64,000 bases of DNA from assembly GCF_018343775.1 (NCBI RefSeq), contig NZ_CP074349.1, positions 5,570,001-5,634,000 on the forward strand. Reading direction: 5' to 3'. Made by a program: the position numbers and the translations under genes. Numbering within the stretch: the stretch's first letter is position 1; each line of letters opens with the position of its first letter. This DNA comes from Pseudomonas cichorii (GTDB lineage Bacteria; Pseudomonadota; Gammaproteobacteria; Pseudomonadales; Pseudomonadaceae). Under the pieces are notes generated by a model. That model did not search any database, had not been told where the DNA came from, and worked only from the letters and a program-made list of their open reading frames with translations. Positions 27,022 through 36,713 of the stretch are shown here, piece by piece.

Positions 27022-29241
27022 TTGCCAAACGCCATCCTGCGCCTGGCCCTGCCCTCGCCGCTTCGCCGCCTGTTCGACTACCGCGCACCCGCCGGAGTCT
27101 CGCGCAGCGCCTTGCAGCCCGGCATGCGTCTGCGGGTGCCGTTCGGCCGACGGGAAATGATCGGCATTCTGGTGGAAGTGGTCGATCACAGCGAAGTCCC
27201 CGACGAAAAACTCAAGCCAGCCATCGCACTGCTCGACAGTCAGACACCCATGCCTGCGTCACTGTTCAAGCTGTGCCTGTGGACGTCCCAGTATTATCAG
27301 CACAGCCTGGGCGACACCCTGAGCTGGGCGCTGCCGGTTCTGTTGCGCCAGGGCGAACTGGCCGAAACACGCCAGGAACGCTTCTGGCACGTTACACCCG
27401 GCGCAAGTGTCGACGACCCGCGCATCGCCCGCGCACCCAAGCAGCGCGAAGCCCTGACCACACTGGCGCAGCACCCCCATGGCGTGGCGCATCAGTTGCT
27501 CAGCAAACTGATGCTTAACAAGGAAAGCCTCAATCTGCTGCTGGCCAAAGGGCTGGTAGAAGTCGAAGTGCGCAGCCATGCCCCTGCTGCGCGCCATGAA
27601 CACTGGCTGGCGCAGCCGGAACTGCCGCTCAACAGCGAACAGCGCGCTGCCAGCGAAGCGATTCGTGCCGGTTTCGGCAGTTTTCATGCCTTCCTGCTGG
27701 CGGGCGTTACCGGCAGCGGCAAGACCGAAGTCTATCTGCAGTTGATCCGCGAAACCCTGGAGGCCGGCAAACAGGCGCTGGTGCTGATCCCGGAAATCAA
27801 TCTCGGGCCACAGACTCTGGCGCGCTTCGAGCAACGCTTCAATGCCCGGATCGCCCTGTTGCACTCGGCCGTCAATGACCGCGAACGACTGGACGCCTGG
27901 CTGGCGGCCCGGGATGGCGAGGCCGACATCATCATCGGCACCCGTTCGGCGCTGTTCACCCCGATGAAAAATCCGGGGCTGATCATCATCGACGAAGAAC
28001 ACGACGGCTCCTATAAACAGCAGGAAGGCCTGCGCTATCACGCCCGGGATCTGGCGCTGGTCCGTGCGCGACAGGAAAACATCCCGATTGTACTGGGCTC
28101 GGCCACGCCTTCACTGGAAAGCCTGCACAACGCCTATACCGGTCGTTATGGCCTGCTGCGCCTGAACCAGCGGGCTGGCGGCGCGCAACAGCCACGCTTT
28201 CTGCGTCTGGACGTGAAAAGCCGCCCGCTGGACAGCGGCATTTCCGGGCCGATGCAGCAAGCCATCGGCCAGACCCTCGCGGCGGGCCAGCAAGTGCTGG
28301 TTTTCCTCAACCGTCGCGGCTTTGCGCCAACCTTGCTGTGCCACGATTGCGGCTGGCTGTCGGGCTGCCAGCGCTGCGATGCACGCATGACTGTCCATCA
28401 GCGTTCCGGCGAGCTGCGCTGCCACCATTGCGGGCATGTGGAGCGTGTACCGCGCCAGTGCCCTTCGTGCGGCAAGGTGGATCTGCGGCCCGTGGGCGCA
28501 GGCACCGAACGGGCCGAGGAGCGGCTGGCAATTCTGTTCCCAGACTTCCCGGTATTGCGCGTCGACCGCGACAGCACGTCGCGCAAGGACGCGATGAATC
28601 AGTTATTCGCCACCATTCAGCGCGGGCAGCCCTGCATTCTGGTGGGCACGCAAATGCTCGCCAAAGGCCATCACTTCCCTAGAGTGACGCTGGTTTCGAT
28701 TCTGGACGCCGATGGCGGGCTGTTTTCCGGCGATTTCCGCGCCAGTGAGCGCATGGCGCAGTTGATCGTGCAGGTAGCCGGACGTGCCGGGCGCGCCGAA
28801 GAGCCGGGCAAAGTGATTATCCAGACCCATCTGGCCGATCATCCACTGCTGATCCAGTTGACCGAGCAAGGCTACTTCGCCTTTGCCGAACAGGCCCTGA
28901 GCGAGCGACGCGCTGCCGGCTTGCCGCCCTTCTCGCATCTGGCCCTGCTGCGCGCTGAAGCCCACAAGCCGGGGCAGGCAGAGGAATTCCTCGATCAGGC
29001 CTGCGCCGAAGCCGAGCAGTTGCTGGCCCAAATGAATCTGAGCGGCGTTGAACTACTGGGGCCAGTCCCTGCTCCCATGGAGCGACGCGCCGGACGCTAC
29101 CGGGCGCAACTGCTGGTCCAGGCAAACGCCCGCGCGCCGCTGCATCGCATGCTCAGCACCTGGCTGTTGATGCTGGAACAAATGCCCAGCGGCAGGCAGG
29201 TGCGCTGGTCGCTGGATGTGGACCCGGTGGATCTTTATTGA
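27022..29241 (+). CDS. priA: Primosomal helicase PriA
   Basis: A 739-residue superfamily 2 helicase starting with TTG at 27022 behind AGGAAG. Domains: N-terminal DNA-binding region (to about 190), helicase with Walker A GVTGSGKTE near 228-236 and DEEHD box near 322, zinc-binding cysteines from about residue 440 (CHDCGWLSGCQRC, CHHCG, CPSCGK), and the C-terminal helicase and PriA-specific domain. It reloads the replisome at stalled forks and recombination intermediates. Divergent from rpmE. Confidence 0.97.
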   Translation: MPNAILRLALPSPLRRLFDYRAPAGVSRSALQPGMRLRVPFGRREMIGILVEVVDHSEVPDEKLKPAIALLDSQTPMPASLFKLCLWTSQYYQHSLGDTLSWALPVLLRQGELAETRQERFWHVTPGASVDDPRIARAPKQREALTTLAQHPHGVAHQLLSKLMLNKESLNLLLAKGLVEVEVRSHAPAARHEHWLAQPELPLNSEQRAASEAIRAGFGSFHAFLLAGVTGSGKTEVYLQLIRETLEAGKQALVLIPEINLGPQTLARFEQRFNARIALLHSAVNDRERLDAWLAARDGEADIIIGTRSALFTPMKNPGLIIIDEEHDGSYKQQEGLRYHARDLALVRARQENIPIVLGSATPSLESLHNAYTGRYGLLRLNQRAGGAQQPRFLRLDVKSRPLDSGISGPMQQAIGQTLAAGQQVLVFLNRRGFAPTLLCHDCGWLSGCQRCDARMTVHQRSGELRCHHCGHVERVPRQCPSCGKVDLRPVGAGTERAEERLAILFPDFPVLRVDRDSTSRKDAMNQLFATIQRGQPCILVGTQMLAKGHHFPRVTLVSILDADGGLFSGDFRASERMAQLIVQVAGRAGRAEEPGKVIIQTHLADHPLLIQLTEQGYFAFAEQALSERRAAGLPPFSHLALLRAEAHKPGQAEEFLDQACAEAEQLLAQMNLSGVELLGPVPAPMERRAGRYRAQLLVQANARAPLHRMLSTWLLMLEQMPSGRQVRWSLDVDPVDLY

Positions 29242-29251
29242 GAGGCGTACT

Positions 29252-29325
29252 TTTTCGCGAATGAGTTCGTTCCTACGGCTGTGGGTGCATTTCGCAAGCC
29301 GGCAGGAACGAATTCATTCGCGAAG
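29252..29325. repeat. Family A inverted repeat, copy 4
   Basis: Arms TTTCGCGAATGAGTTCGTTCC and GGAACGAATTCATTCGCGAA around a longer loop, just after priA. Confidence 0.85.
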
Positions 29326-29354
29326 CCCACCCCGCGCACATCAGGCCTAAAAGG

Positions 29355-29383
29355 TTGGCAAGGTGGCTCCAGCAACGGATAAT
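29355..29383 (+). promoter_or_regulatory. Putative sigma-70 promoter of argS
   Basis: TTGGCA at 29355-29360 and GATAAT at 29378-29383 with a 17-base spacer, 60 bases upstream of the argS ATG. Confidence 0.5.
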
Positions 29384-29442
29384 GCCCAGTTTTTCCACCC
29401 GCGCATCCCGGCGCCACCGCGCTTGCGGTTGAAGAGAGCATC

Positions 29443-31179
29443 ATGAAAGACACCATTCGCCAGCTGATTCAACAAGCCCTGACCCGTCTCGTCACCGAGG
29501 GCGTCTTGCCAGAAGGGCTGACGCCGGCGATTCAGGTGGAAAACGCCCGCGACAAGACCCACGGCGACTTCGCCAGCAATATCGCGATGATGCTCGCCAA
29601 GCCGGCTGGCATGAAACCCCGTGATCTGGCTGAAAAACTGATCGCCGCACTGCCTGCCGACGAGCAGGTCAGCAAGGTCGAAATCGCAGGCCCGGGCTTT
29701 CTGAACTTCTTCCAGAACACTCAGGCACTGGCTGCGCGCCTGGATGCCGCACTGGCCGATCCGCAGTTGTCGGTCCGCAAGGCTGGCGCAGCCCAGCGCG
29801 TGGTCGTCGACCTGTCGGCGCCGAACCTGGCCAAGGAAATGCACGTTGGCCACTTGCGTTCGACCATCATCGGCGACGGCGTGGCCAATGTCCTGGAGTT
29901 CCTGGGCGATACCGTGATTCGCCAGAACCACGTGGGCGACTGGGGCACTCAGTTCGGCATGCTGCTGGCCTACCTCCAGGAAAAACCGGCCACCAGCGAC
30001 GAGCTGTCGGACCTGGAAAACTTCTACCGTGCCGCCAAGCAACGCTTCGACGAATCCGAAGAGTTCGCCGAGCGCGCTCGCGGTCTGGTGGTCAAGTTGC
30101 AGGCGGGCGACACCGAATGTCTGGCCCTGTGGACGCGATTCAATGAAATCTCGCTGTCCCACTGCCAGAAGACCTACGAACGCCTCAACGTCAAACTGAC
30201 ACCCGCTGACGTCAAGGGCGAAAGCGCCTACAACGACGATCTGGCCAATGTCGTCAGTGACCTGAAAGCTTCCGGCCTGCTGGTGGAAAGCAACGGCGCC
30301 CAGTGCGTCTTCCTCGAAGAGTTCCGCACCGCCGAAGACACCCCGCTGCCGGTTATCGTACAAAAGGCCGGTGGCGGCTACCTGTATGCGACCACCGACC
30401 TGGCTGCCATCCGCTATCGCAGCAAGACCCTCAAAGCCGACCGCGTTCTGTATTTCGTGGACCAGCGTCAGGCCCTGCACTTCCAGCAGGTGTTTGAAGT
30501 CGCCCGTCGCGCCGGTTTCGTTCATGAAGGCATGCAGCTGGAGCACATGGGCTTCGGCACCATGAACGGCGCCGATGGCCGCCCGTTCAAGACCCGCGAT
30601 GGCGGCACCGTCAAACTGATCGACCTGCTCGACGAAGCCGAAGAGCGCGCCTATGCGCTGGTGAAAGAGAAAAACCCGGAGGTCGCCGAAAGCGAGCTAC
30701 GCACTATCGCCAAGGCCGTGGGCATCAGCGCGGTGAAATACGCCGACCTGTCCAAGCATCGCACCAGCGATTACAGCTTCAACTTCGATCAGATGCTGAG
30801 TTTCGAGGGCAACACCGCGCCGTATCTGCTCTATGCCTACACCCGCGTATCCGGTGTGTTCCGCAAGCTGGGCACGCCGTTCGATGCCACTCAAGGCCAG
30901 ATCGTTCTGCAGGCGCCTCAGGAACAGGAGCTGGCTGCACGCCTGGCTCAGTTCGCCGAAACCCTGAACAATGTTGCAGAAAAAGGCACGCCTCACGTTC
31001 TTTGTGCTTACCTGTATGACCTTGCGGGTCTGTTTTCCAGCTTCTATGAAAACTGCCCGATCCTTGGTGCGGAAAATCCCGATCAGCAACAGAGCCGTCT
31101 GCGTCTTGCAGCGTTGACCGGTCGCACTCTCAAGCAAGGCCTGGATCTATTGGGTCTGGAAACTCTGGAGCGTATGTAA
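29443..31179 (+). CDS. argS: Arginyl-tRNA synthetase
   Basis: A 578-residue class I synthetase. The N-terminal additional domain (1-110) is followed by the HIGH-type motif HVGH at 134-137 in [13 protein letters not shown], the Rossmann core, a loop [11 protein letters not shown] replacing KMSKS, and an anticodon-binding helical domain ending in GLETLERM. It charges tRNA-Arg. The SPOR gene starts one base after its stop. Confidence 0.98.
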   Translation: MKDTIRQLIQQALTRLVTEGVLPEGLTPAIQVENARDKTHGDFASNIAMMLAKPAGMKPRDLAEKLIAALPADEQVSKVEIAGPGFLNFFQNTQALAARLDAALADPQLSVRKAGAAQRVVVDLSAPNLAKEMHVGHLRSTIIGDGVANVLEFLGDTVIRQNHVGDWGTQFGMLLAYLQEKPATSDELSDLENFYRAAKQRFDESEEFAERARGLVVKLQAGDTECLALWTRFNEISLSHCQKTYERLNVKLTPADVKGESAYNDDLANVVSDLKASGLLVESNGAQCVFLEEFRTAEDTPLPVIVQKAGGGYLYATTDLAAIRYRSKTLKADRVLYFVDQRQALHFQQVFEVARRAGFVHEGMQLEHMGFGTMNGADGRPFKTRDGGTVKLIDLLDEAEERAYALVKEKNPEVAESELRTIAKAVGISAVKYADLSKHRTSDYSFNFDQMLSFEGNTAPYLLYAYTRVSGVFRKLGTPFDATQGQIVLQAPQEQELAARLAQFAETLNNVAEKGTPHVLCAYLYDLAGLFSSFYENCPILGAENPDQQQSRLRLAALTGRTLKQGLDLLGLETLERM

Positions 31180-31180
31180 G

Positions 31181-31876
31181 TTGGCAGTTGCGAAGAAGAA
31201 ACCGGCTCCCAAGCGGGGCGCCAGCCGTTATCAGGCACCCGCGAAGAAGCCGATTCCAGGATGGTTATGGCTGGCGATTGGCTTGACCGTGGGTGCATTC
31301 ATCGTCTTTCTGATGAAGCTCGAACCCGGCGGTGAAGACGTAAAACGCGCCAAGGCCGAGGCCAAGGCAGCAAAAATCGCCGAAGCGAACAAGACGCCAC
31401 CGAGCCCGACGGCACCGGTCAAGCCGAAGTACGACTTCTACACGCTGCTGCCGGAATCGGAAGTGATCGTGCCGAACGAAGCGGTACCGGAAAAGACACC
31501 ACCGCCCGTGACCCCGATTGCCCCCGTGTCGCCTGAGCAGGCGGCGAAGATCGACACCGCACGCGCCCAGGCGGCCCTCAGCGGCCTGACACCGCCACCG
31601 GCACCGCCTGTAGCGACCGCGAAACCGGCGCCAGTGACTCAGTTCTTCCTGCAGGCGGGCTCGTTCCGCAAAAAAGAAGATGCCGACAAGGTTCGCGCGC
31701 AGATCATCCTGCTCGGCCAGACCTCGACAGTGGAGTCCGGTACGGTCAAGGAAGAAACCTGGTACCGAGTGCTGGTCGGCCCGTTCAGCAACCGCGAACA
31801 ACTCACCACCGCCCAGAAGCAATTGGCGAGCGGTGGATTTAGTAACCTGTTGTTGCAGCAGCGCAGCAAGCAATAA
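31181..31876 (+). CDS. SPOR-domain inner-membrane protein (FtsN-like)
   Basis: A 231-residue protein beginning with TTG at 31181, one base after argS. It has a short basic cytoplasmic tail (KKKPAPKRG), one membrane helix (GWLWLAIGLTVGAFIVFL, about 27-45), a long Pro/Ala/Lys-rich periplasmic linker, and a C-terminal SPOR domain (QFFLQAGSFRKKEDADKVRAQ to the end). SPOR domains bind denuded septal peptidoglycan. The layout is that of FtsN, and this argS-linked gene is often annotated so, but the linker is too divergent to be sure of orthology. Confidence 0.9.
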   Translation: MAVAKKKPAPKRGASRYQAPAKKPIPGWLWLAIGLTVGAFIVFLMKLEPGGEDVKRAKAEAKAAKIAEANKTPPSPTAPVKPKYDFYTLLPESEVIVPNEAVPEKTPPPVTPIAPVSPEQAAKIDTARAQAALSGLTPPPAPPVATAKPAPVTQFFLQAGSFRKKEDADKVRAQIILLGQTSTVESGTVKEETWYRVLVGPFSNREQLTTAQKQLASGGFSNLLLQQRSKQ

Positions 31877-31880
31877 GGCG

Positions 31881-31942
31881 TAGGAGCGAATTCATTCGCG
31901 AAGATCGGTATTTCGGACCTTTCGCGAATGAATTCGCTCCCA
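31881..31942. repeat. Family A inverted repeat, copy 5
   Basis: Arms TAGGAGCGAATTCATTCGCG and TTCGCGAATGAATTCGCTCC around an 18-base loop, between the SPOR gene and the hslVU promoter. Confidence 0.85.
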
Positions 31943-31974
31943 CACAGTCAGCACACGTGGATTATCCCCTCGCG

Positions 31975-32002
31975 GTTGAAATACCCAACCCCACCCCCAT
32001 AT
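31975..32002 (+). promoter_or_regulatory. Sigma-32 heat-shock promoter of hslVU
   Basis: GTTGAAA at 31975-31981 and CCCCATAT at 31995-32002 with a 13-base spacer. This matches the consensus CTTGAAA-N11-16-CCCCATNT at 6 of 7 and all defined -10 positions. Transcription would start about 40 bases before hslV. Confidence 0.82.
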
Positions 32003-32049
32003 GAGTCTGCATCAGGGCATTTTCGCCCCGCTGCGTGGAGACTCTCCCC

Positions 32050-32580
32050 TTGACCACCATCGTTTCAGTGCGCCGCCACGGCAAAGTCGTCATGGCTGGC
32101 GACGGCCAGGTTTCCCTGGGCAACACCGTCATGAAAGGCAACGCGAAGAAAGTACGCCGCCTGTATCACGGTGAAGTGATCGCCGGTTTCGCCGGAGCCA
32201 CGGCTGACGCCTTCACGCTCTTCGAGCGTTTCGAGGGTCAGCTGGAAAAGCATCAGGGCCATCTGGTACGCGCCGCTGTCGAACTGGCCAAGGACTGGCG
32301 TACCGATCGCTCCCTCAGCCGCCTGGAAGCCATGCTGGCCGTCGCCAACAAGGACGCTTCGCTGATCATCACCGGTAACGGCGATGTCGTGGAGCCTGAA
32401 GACGGCCTGATCGCCATGGGTTCGGGTGGCGCGTTCGCCCAGGCTGCTGCCCGTGCGCTGCTGCTCAAGACCGATCTGTCGGCCCGCGAAATCACCGAGA
32501 CTGCATTGCACATCGCTGGCGATATTTGCGTGTTCACCAACCACAACATCACCATTGAGGAGCAGGACCTCGCTGAATAA
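32050..32580 (+). CDS. hslV: ATP-dependent protease subunit HslV
   Basis: A 176-residue N-terminal nucleophile protease. The start is the TTG at 32050 because the mature enzyme must begin with Thr ([10 protein letters not shown]) after Met removal; a GTG 15 bases earlier would bury the nucleophile. GGAG lies upstream at a workable distance. Conserved segments: [15 protein letters not shown] and [12 protein letters not shown]. Twelve copies form the proteolytic core of HslUV, a cytoplasmic heat-shock protease, fed by HslU encoded 46 bp downstream. Confidence 0.97.
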   Translation: MTTIVSVRRHGKVVMAGDGQVSLGNTVMKGNAKKVRRLYHGEVIAGFAGATADAFTLFERFEGQLEKHQGHLVRAAVELAKDWRTDRSLSRLEAMLAVANKDASLIITGNGDVVEPEDGLIAMGSGGAFAQAAARALLLKTDLSAREITETALHIAGDICVFTNHNITIEEQDLAE

Positions 32581-32626
32581 GCCGCTGCCTAGCCGACTTC
32601 TTTCTGCCTGAGGACCATCAATTACC

Positions 32627-33964
32627 ATGTCCATGACTCCCCGCGAAATCGTCCACGAACTCAACCGCCATATCATCGGCCAGGACGATGCCAAGCGCGC
32701 CGTCGCCATTGCCTTGCGCAATCGCTGGCGCCGGATGCAGTTGCCTGAAGAGCTGCGCGTCGAAGTAACCCCGAAGAACATTCTGATGATCGGCCCGACC
32801 GGTGTCGGCAAGACCGAAATCGCCCGTCGCCTGGCCAAGCTGGCCAACGCGCCGTTCCTGAAGGTTGAAGCCACCAAGTTCACCGAAGTGGGCTATGTGG
32901 GCCGTGACGTGGAGTCGATCATTCGTGATCTGGCCGACGCCGCCATGAAGCTGCTGCGCGAGCAGGAGATCGTCAAGGTCCGTCATCGTGCAGAAGATGC
33001 AGCCGAAGACCGCATCCTCGATGCACTGCTGCCGCCAGCACGCAGCGGTTTCAGCGAAGAACCGGTTTCGACCAGCGATTCCAATACCCGTCAGTTGTTC
33101 CGCAAGCGCCTGCGCGAAGGTCAGCTGGACGATAAGGAAATCGAGATCGAGGTCAACGAAACCGTGGGTGTGGATATTTCCGCGCCGCCGGGCATGGAAG
33201 AGATGACCAACCAGTTGCAAAGCCTGTTCGCCAACATGGGCAAGGGCAAGAAGAAGAGCCGCAAGCTCAAGGTCAAGGAAGCGCTCAAGCTGGTGCGCGA
33301 CGAAGAGGCCAGCCGCCTGGTCAACGACGAAGAGCTGAAGGTCAAGGCGCTGGAAGCTGTAGAGCAGCACGGCATCGTGTTCATCGACGAAATCGACAAG
33401 GTCGCCAAGCGCGGCAACTCCGGCGGTGTCGATGTCTCTCGTGAAGGCGTACAGCGCGACCTGCTGCCGCTCATCGAAGGCTGCACCGTGAATACCAAGC
33501 TGGGCATGGTCAAGACCGACCACATCCTGTTCATCGCTTCAGGTGCATTCCACCTGAGCAAGCCAAGCGACCTGGTACCTGAGCTGCAAGGCCGTCTGCC
33601 GATCCGCGTCGAACTCAAGGCCCTGACGCCTCAGGACTTCGAGCGCATCCTCAGCGAGCCGCATGCCTCGCTGACCGAGCAATATCGCGAACTGCTCAAG
33701 ACCGAAGGCCTGGGTATCGAGTTCCAGCCTGATGGTATCAAGCGTCTGGCCGAGATTGCCTGGCAGGTCAACGAGAAGACCGAAAACATAGGCGCCCGCC
33801 GCCTGCACACCCTGCTTGAGCGTCTGCTTGAAGAAGTGTCGTTCAGCGCCGGTGATCTGGCTGGCAGCCCCGACGCCTCGCCTATCCTGATCGACGCCGA
33901 CTACGTCAACAGCCACCTGGGCGAACTGGCCGAAAACGAAGACCTGTCGCGGTATATTTTGTAA
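32627..33964 (+). CDS. hslU: HslU ATPase, unfoldase subunit of HslUV
   Basis: A 445-residue AAA+ ATPase: Walker [10 protein letters not shown] near residue 56, I domain roughly 110-240, Walker B FIDEIDK near 252, sensor-2 region [15 protein letters not shown], and C-terminal tail ending RYIL that docks into HslV and activates it. The hexamer unfolds substrates. Cotranscribed with hslV from the sigma-32 promoter. Confidence 0.98.
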   Translation: MSMTPREIVHELNRHIIGQDDAKRAVAIALRNRWRRMQLPEELRVEVTPKNILMIGPTGVGKTEIARRLAKLANAPFLKVEATKFTEVGYVGRDVESIIRDLADAAMKLLREQEIVKVRHRAEDAAEDRILDALLPPARSGFSEEPVSTSDSNTRQLFRKRLREGQLDDKEIEIEVNETVGVDISAPPGMEEMTNQLQSLFANMGKGKKKSRKLKVKEALKLVRDEEASRLVNDEELKVKALEAVEQHGIVFIDEIDKVAKRGNSGGVDVSREGVQRDLLPLIEGCTVNTKLGMVKTDHILFIASGAFHLSKPSDLVPELQGRLPIRVELKALTPQDFERILSEPHASLTEQYRELLKTEGLGIEFQPDGIKRLAEIAWQVNEKTENIGARRLHTLLERLLEEVSFSAGDLAGSPDASPILIDADYVNSHLGELAENEDLSRYIL

Positions 33965-33967
33965 GAG

Positions 33968-34084
33968 TTGCACGTTGGGAGCTGCAAGCTGCAAGCTGAC
34001 CGATGCTTGTAGCTTGTAGCTGCTTTCACTTGAGGCTTGTCACTCCCCCACTTGTAGCTTGCCGCTTAAAGCTTGAGGCTATCT
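33968..34084. repeat. Family B repeat cluster, copies 2 and 3
   Basis: Arms AGCTGCAAGCTGCAAGC and GCTTGTAGCTTGTAGCT form one element; a second, degenerate set (CTTGAGGCTTG, CTTGTAGCTTGCCGCTT) follows before the DUF971 gene. It fills the hslU-DUF971 gap and relates to the element after rsmD. Confidence 0.7.
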
Positions 34085-34086
34085 TC

Positions 34087-34464
34087 ATGCCCCCCATCCC
34101 CACCGCCATCCAGCTCCACAAAGCCTCGAAAACCCTGACGCTGAAGTACGGGGCGGATGAGGTCTATCATTTGCCTGCGGAGTTTCTTCGGGTGCATTCG
34201 CCTTCTGCCGAGGTTCAGGGCCATGGCAAGCCGATCCTGCAATTCGGCAAGCTGGGTGTAGGCCTGAGCAAGATAGAGCCTGCGGGCCAGTACGCGCTAA
34301 AGCTGACGTTCGATGATGGCCACGACAGCGGTCTGTTCACCTGGGAGTATCTCTATGAACTGTCCAGGCGCCAGGAATCCCTGTGGGAGGATTATCTGCT
34401 GGAGCTGCAAAAGGCCGGCAAGTCCCGCGACCCTTCCGAGCAAGTCATCAGGCTCATGCTCTAA
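34087..34464 (+). CDS. DUF971 protein (gamma-butyrobetaine hydroxylase N-terminal-like)
   Basis: A 125-residue protein with the small beta-rich DUF971 domain: LKYGADEVYHLPAEFLRVHSPSAEV near residue 18 and the conserved LTFDDGHDSGLFTWEYLYEL near 78. As a free-standing protein its role is unknown; related domains are fused to Fe-S carriers or dioxygenases. The ATG at 34087 is chosen because the upstream extension is repeat DNA. The gene sits between hslU and phaC1 in Pseudomonas generally. Confidence 0.88.
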   Translation: MPPIPTAIQLHKASKTLTLKYGADEVYHLPAEFLRVHSPSAEVQGHGKPILQFGKLGVGLSKIEPAGQYALKLTFDDGHDSGLFTWEYLYELSRRQESLWEDYLLELQKAGKSRDPSEQVIRLML

Positions 34465-34552
34465 CCCTCAGAAAAACGACGGCATACGCCCGTCAGTTTT
34501 TCCCGCTGTCCCCAATAGCGCCAATCTTTTCCGGAAAGCTCTAGCCTGCCGT

Positions 34553-34581
34553 TTGACGTATTAGGAAGCGCTTTCTAATCT
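34553..34581 (+). promoter_or_regulatory. Putative sigma-70 promoter of phaC1
   Basis: TTGACG at 34553-34558 and TAATCT at 34576-34581, spacer 17 bases. It would give a long leader of about 300 bases. The PhaD-type palindrome covers the whole spacer and enters the -10. Confidence 0.6.
34560..34579. promoter_or_regulatory. Candidate PhaD operator at phaC1
   Basis: Inverted repeat ATTAGG-N8-TCTAAT with a palindromic 8-base centre AAGCGCTT; only one pair is mismatched over 20 bases. PhaD sites in P. putida are described as two inverted 6-bp half-repeats separated by 8 bp, the same geometry. phaD is at 39.6 kb. Confidence 0.6.
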
Positions 34582-34886
34582 GTTTTGTTTCAATGTCCCG
34601 CGCAGCGGTCAATGACTGACGCTGCTTGCGATTTTTTGAAATCTCGCGTAACCAATGACTTTGGTAAATTCCCTGCATCCCTCCGATGCGCGAATAAGCA
34701 GTATGCAAAGCAGTGGTCACACGAAGCGCAGCTGTTCAGGCGCCTTCGCGGTAGCTTGCATAACAAAACCCGGGAATTGGCAGCCAAGCCATCATCGGTC
34801 ACACGAGCAGTAGTACTGGCGACTCGCCTGTGTCACTGGTTCACAGGGAAAGTCAGTACTCGTCTCAGGACAATGGAGCGTCGTAG

Positions 34887-36566
34887 ATGAGTAGCAAGAA
34901 CAACGATGACCTGCAGCAGCATGCCTCTGAACACACCTTGGGTCTGAACCCGGTGGTTGGCTTGCGCCGCAAGGATTTACTGACCACCGCTCGCATGGTT
35001 CTGCGCCAGGCAATCAAGCAACCGTTCCACAGTCTCAAGCATGTCGCCCACCTGGGTGTTGAAATCAAGAACGTGATGTTCGGCAAGTCGGCCCTGCAAC
35101 CCGCCGCGGACGACAGACGCTTTGCGGATCCGGCCTGGAGCCAGAACCCGCTGTATCGCCGTTATCTGCAGGGTTACCTGGCCTGGCGCAAGGAACTGCA
35201 TGACTGGATCGACGGCAGCAACCTGACACCTCAAGACATCAGCCGTGGTCATTTTGTGATCAACCTGATGACCGAAGCCATGTCTCCGACCAACACGGCC
35301 GCCAACCCGGCGGCGGTAAAGCGGTTTTTCGAGACGGGCGGCAAAAGCATTTTCGATGGCCTGGCGCATCTGGCCAAGGATCTGGTGCACAACGGCGGCA
35401 TGCCGAGCCAGGTCAACATGGATGCCTTTGAAGTCGGCAAGAACCTGGGGACCACCGAGGGTTCGGTGGTGTTTCGCAACGAAGTGCTGGAGCTGATCCA
35501 GTACAAGCCCATCACCGAGCAGGTCCATGAACGGCCATTGCTGGTCGTACCGCCGCAGATCAACAAGTTCTATGTCTTCGACCTGAGCCCGGAAAAGAGC
35601 CTGGCGCGCTTCTGCCTGCGCAGTAACGTGCAGACCTTCATCATCAGTTGGCGCAACCCGACCAAGGCACAGCGTGAGTGGGGCCTGTCCACCTACATCG
35701 AGGCCCTCAAGGAAGCGGTGGATGTGGTGACTGCCATCACCGGCAGCAAAGACATCAACATGCTCGGCGCCTGTTCGGGCGGCATCACCTGCACCGCATT
35801 GCTGGGGCATTACGCCGCGCTGGGCGAGCAGAAGGTTCATGCCCTGACGTTGCTGGTCAGCGTGCTGGACACCACGCTGGATACCGAAGTCGCCCTGTTC
35901 GTCGATGAGCAGACCCTGGAAACGGCCAAGCGCCACTCCTATCAGGCTGGCGTACTGGAAGGTCGCGACATGGCCAAGGTATTCGCCTGGATGCGCCCCA
36001 ACGACCTGATCTGGAACTACTGGGTCAACAATTACCTGCTGGGTAATGAACCACCCGTGTTCGACATTTTGTTCTGGAACAACGACACCACTCGCCTGCC
36101 CGCCGCCTTCCATGGCGACCTGATCGAGATGTTCAAGAACAACCCGCTGACCCGCCCCAATGCCCTTGAAGTCTGCGGCACGCCGATCGATCTGAAGCAG
36201 GTCACCAGCGACGTGTTCTGCCTGGCGGGCACCAACGACCACATCACGCCCTGGGCTTCCTGCTACAAGTCAGCCCGCCTGTTTGGTGGCAAGACCGAGT
36301 TCGTGCTGTCCAGCAGCGGCCATATCCAGAGCATCCTGAATCCTCCGGGCAACCCCAAGGCGCGCTACATGACCAATCCGGAAATGCCGGCCGAACCTTC
36401 GGTCTGGCAGGAAAACGGGACCAAGCACACCGATTCGTGGTGGCTGCACTGGCAGGCCTGGAAGACCGAGCGCTCAGGCAAGCTGAAGAAGGCACCTGCG
36501 GCACTGGGTAACAAGGCATTCCCGCCAAGTGAAGCCTCGCCGGGTACATACGTTCACGAACGCTAA
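34887..36566 (+). CDS. phaC1: Class II PHA synthase PhaC1
   Basis: A 559-residue polymerase for medium-chain-length polyhydroxyalkanoates. The lipase-like box GACSGG carries the catalytic Cys296; the Asp and His are in GTNDHITPW and SSSGHIQS. It joins (R)-3-hydroxyacyl-CoA units (C6-C14) into granule polymer in the cytoplasm. GGAG lies 8 bases before the ATG. Codons 4-6 contain a Crc/Hfq-type motif. First gene of phaC1-phaZ-phaC2-phaD. About 50-55% like PhaC2 by eye. Confidence 0.98.
   Translation: MSSKNNDDLQQHASEHTLGLNPVVGLRRKDLLTTARMVLRQAIKQPFHSLKHVAHLGVEIKNVMFGKSALQPAADDRRFADPAWSQNPLYRRYLQGYLAWRKELHDWIDGSNLTPQDISRGHFVINLMTEAMSPTNTAANPAAVKRFFETGGKSIFDGLAHLAKDLVHNGGMPSQVNMDAFEVGKNLGTTEGSVVFRNEVLELIQYKPITEQVHERPLLVVPPQINKFYVFDLSPEKSLARFCLRSNVQTFIISWRNPTKAQREWGLSTYIEALKEAVDVVTAITGSKDINMLGACSGGITCTALLGHYAALGEQKVHALTLLVSVLDTTLDTEVALFVDEQTLETAKRHSYQAGVLEGRDMAKVFAWMRPNDLIWNYWVNNYLLGNEPPVFDILFWNNDTTRLPAAFHGDLIEMFKNNPLTRPNALEVCGTPIDLKQVTSDVFCLAGTNDHITPWASCYKSARLFGGKTEFVLSSSGHIQSILNPPGNPKARYMTNPEMPAEPSVWQENGTKHTDSWWLHWQAWKTERSGKLKKAPAALGNKAFPPSEASPGTYVHER
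34896..34903 (+). promoter_or_regulatory. Crc/Hfq catabolite-repression motif in phaC1
   Basis: AAGAACAA at codons 4-6 fits the Pseudomonas catabolic-activity motif AAnAAnAA, bound by Hfq with Crc on mRNA near start codons. phaC1 translation is a reported Crc target in P. putida. Confidence 0.6.
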
Positions 36567-36713
36567 GCTGATAGAGAAGAGCGAATGCTTGCTGCCGGGT
36601 CCAGGACGGAAGTACCGGCAACAGGCAGGCGCAAACATGACCGTCGCACCTCGGTCGATCTGGTAAAAGCGCAGGACGGCTTTCCCAGCGGTTTAACCAA
36701 CAGGGCTTAGCGT

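Larger units (their letters stand above)
34465..34886. other. 422-bp non-coding region upstream of phaC1
   Basis: No convincing gene. It holds a sigma-70 type promoter with an overlapping operator-like palindrome at 34553-34581, and so predicts a leader of about 300 bases before phaC1. The leader has TGACTTTGG and TTGGCAGCCAAG (a small palindrome near 34775) but no riboswitch that I recognise. Confidence 0.6.

Noticed and set aside
34585..34890. 101-codon ORF upstream of phaC1
   Set aside because: It overlaps the phaC1 start, has no domain or good ribosome site, and lies in the presumed leader.
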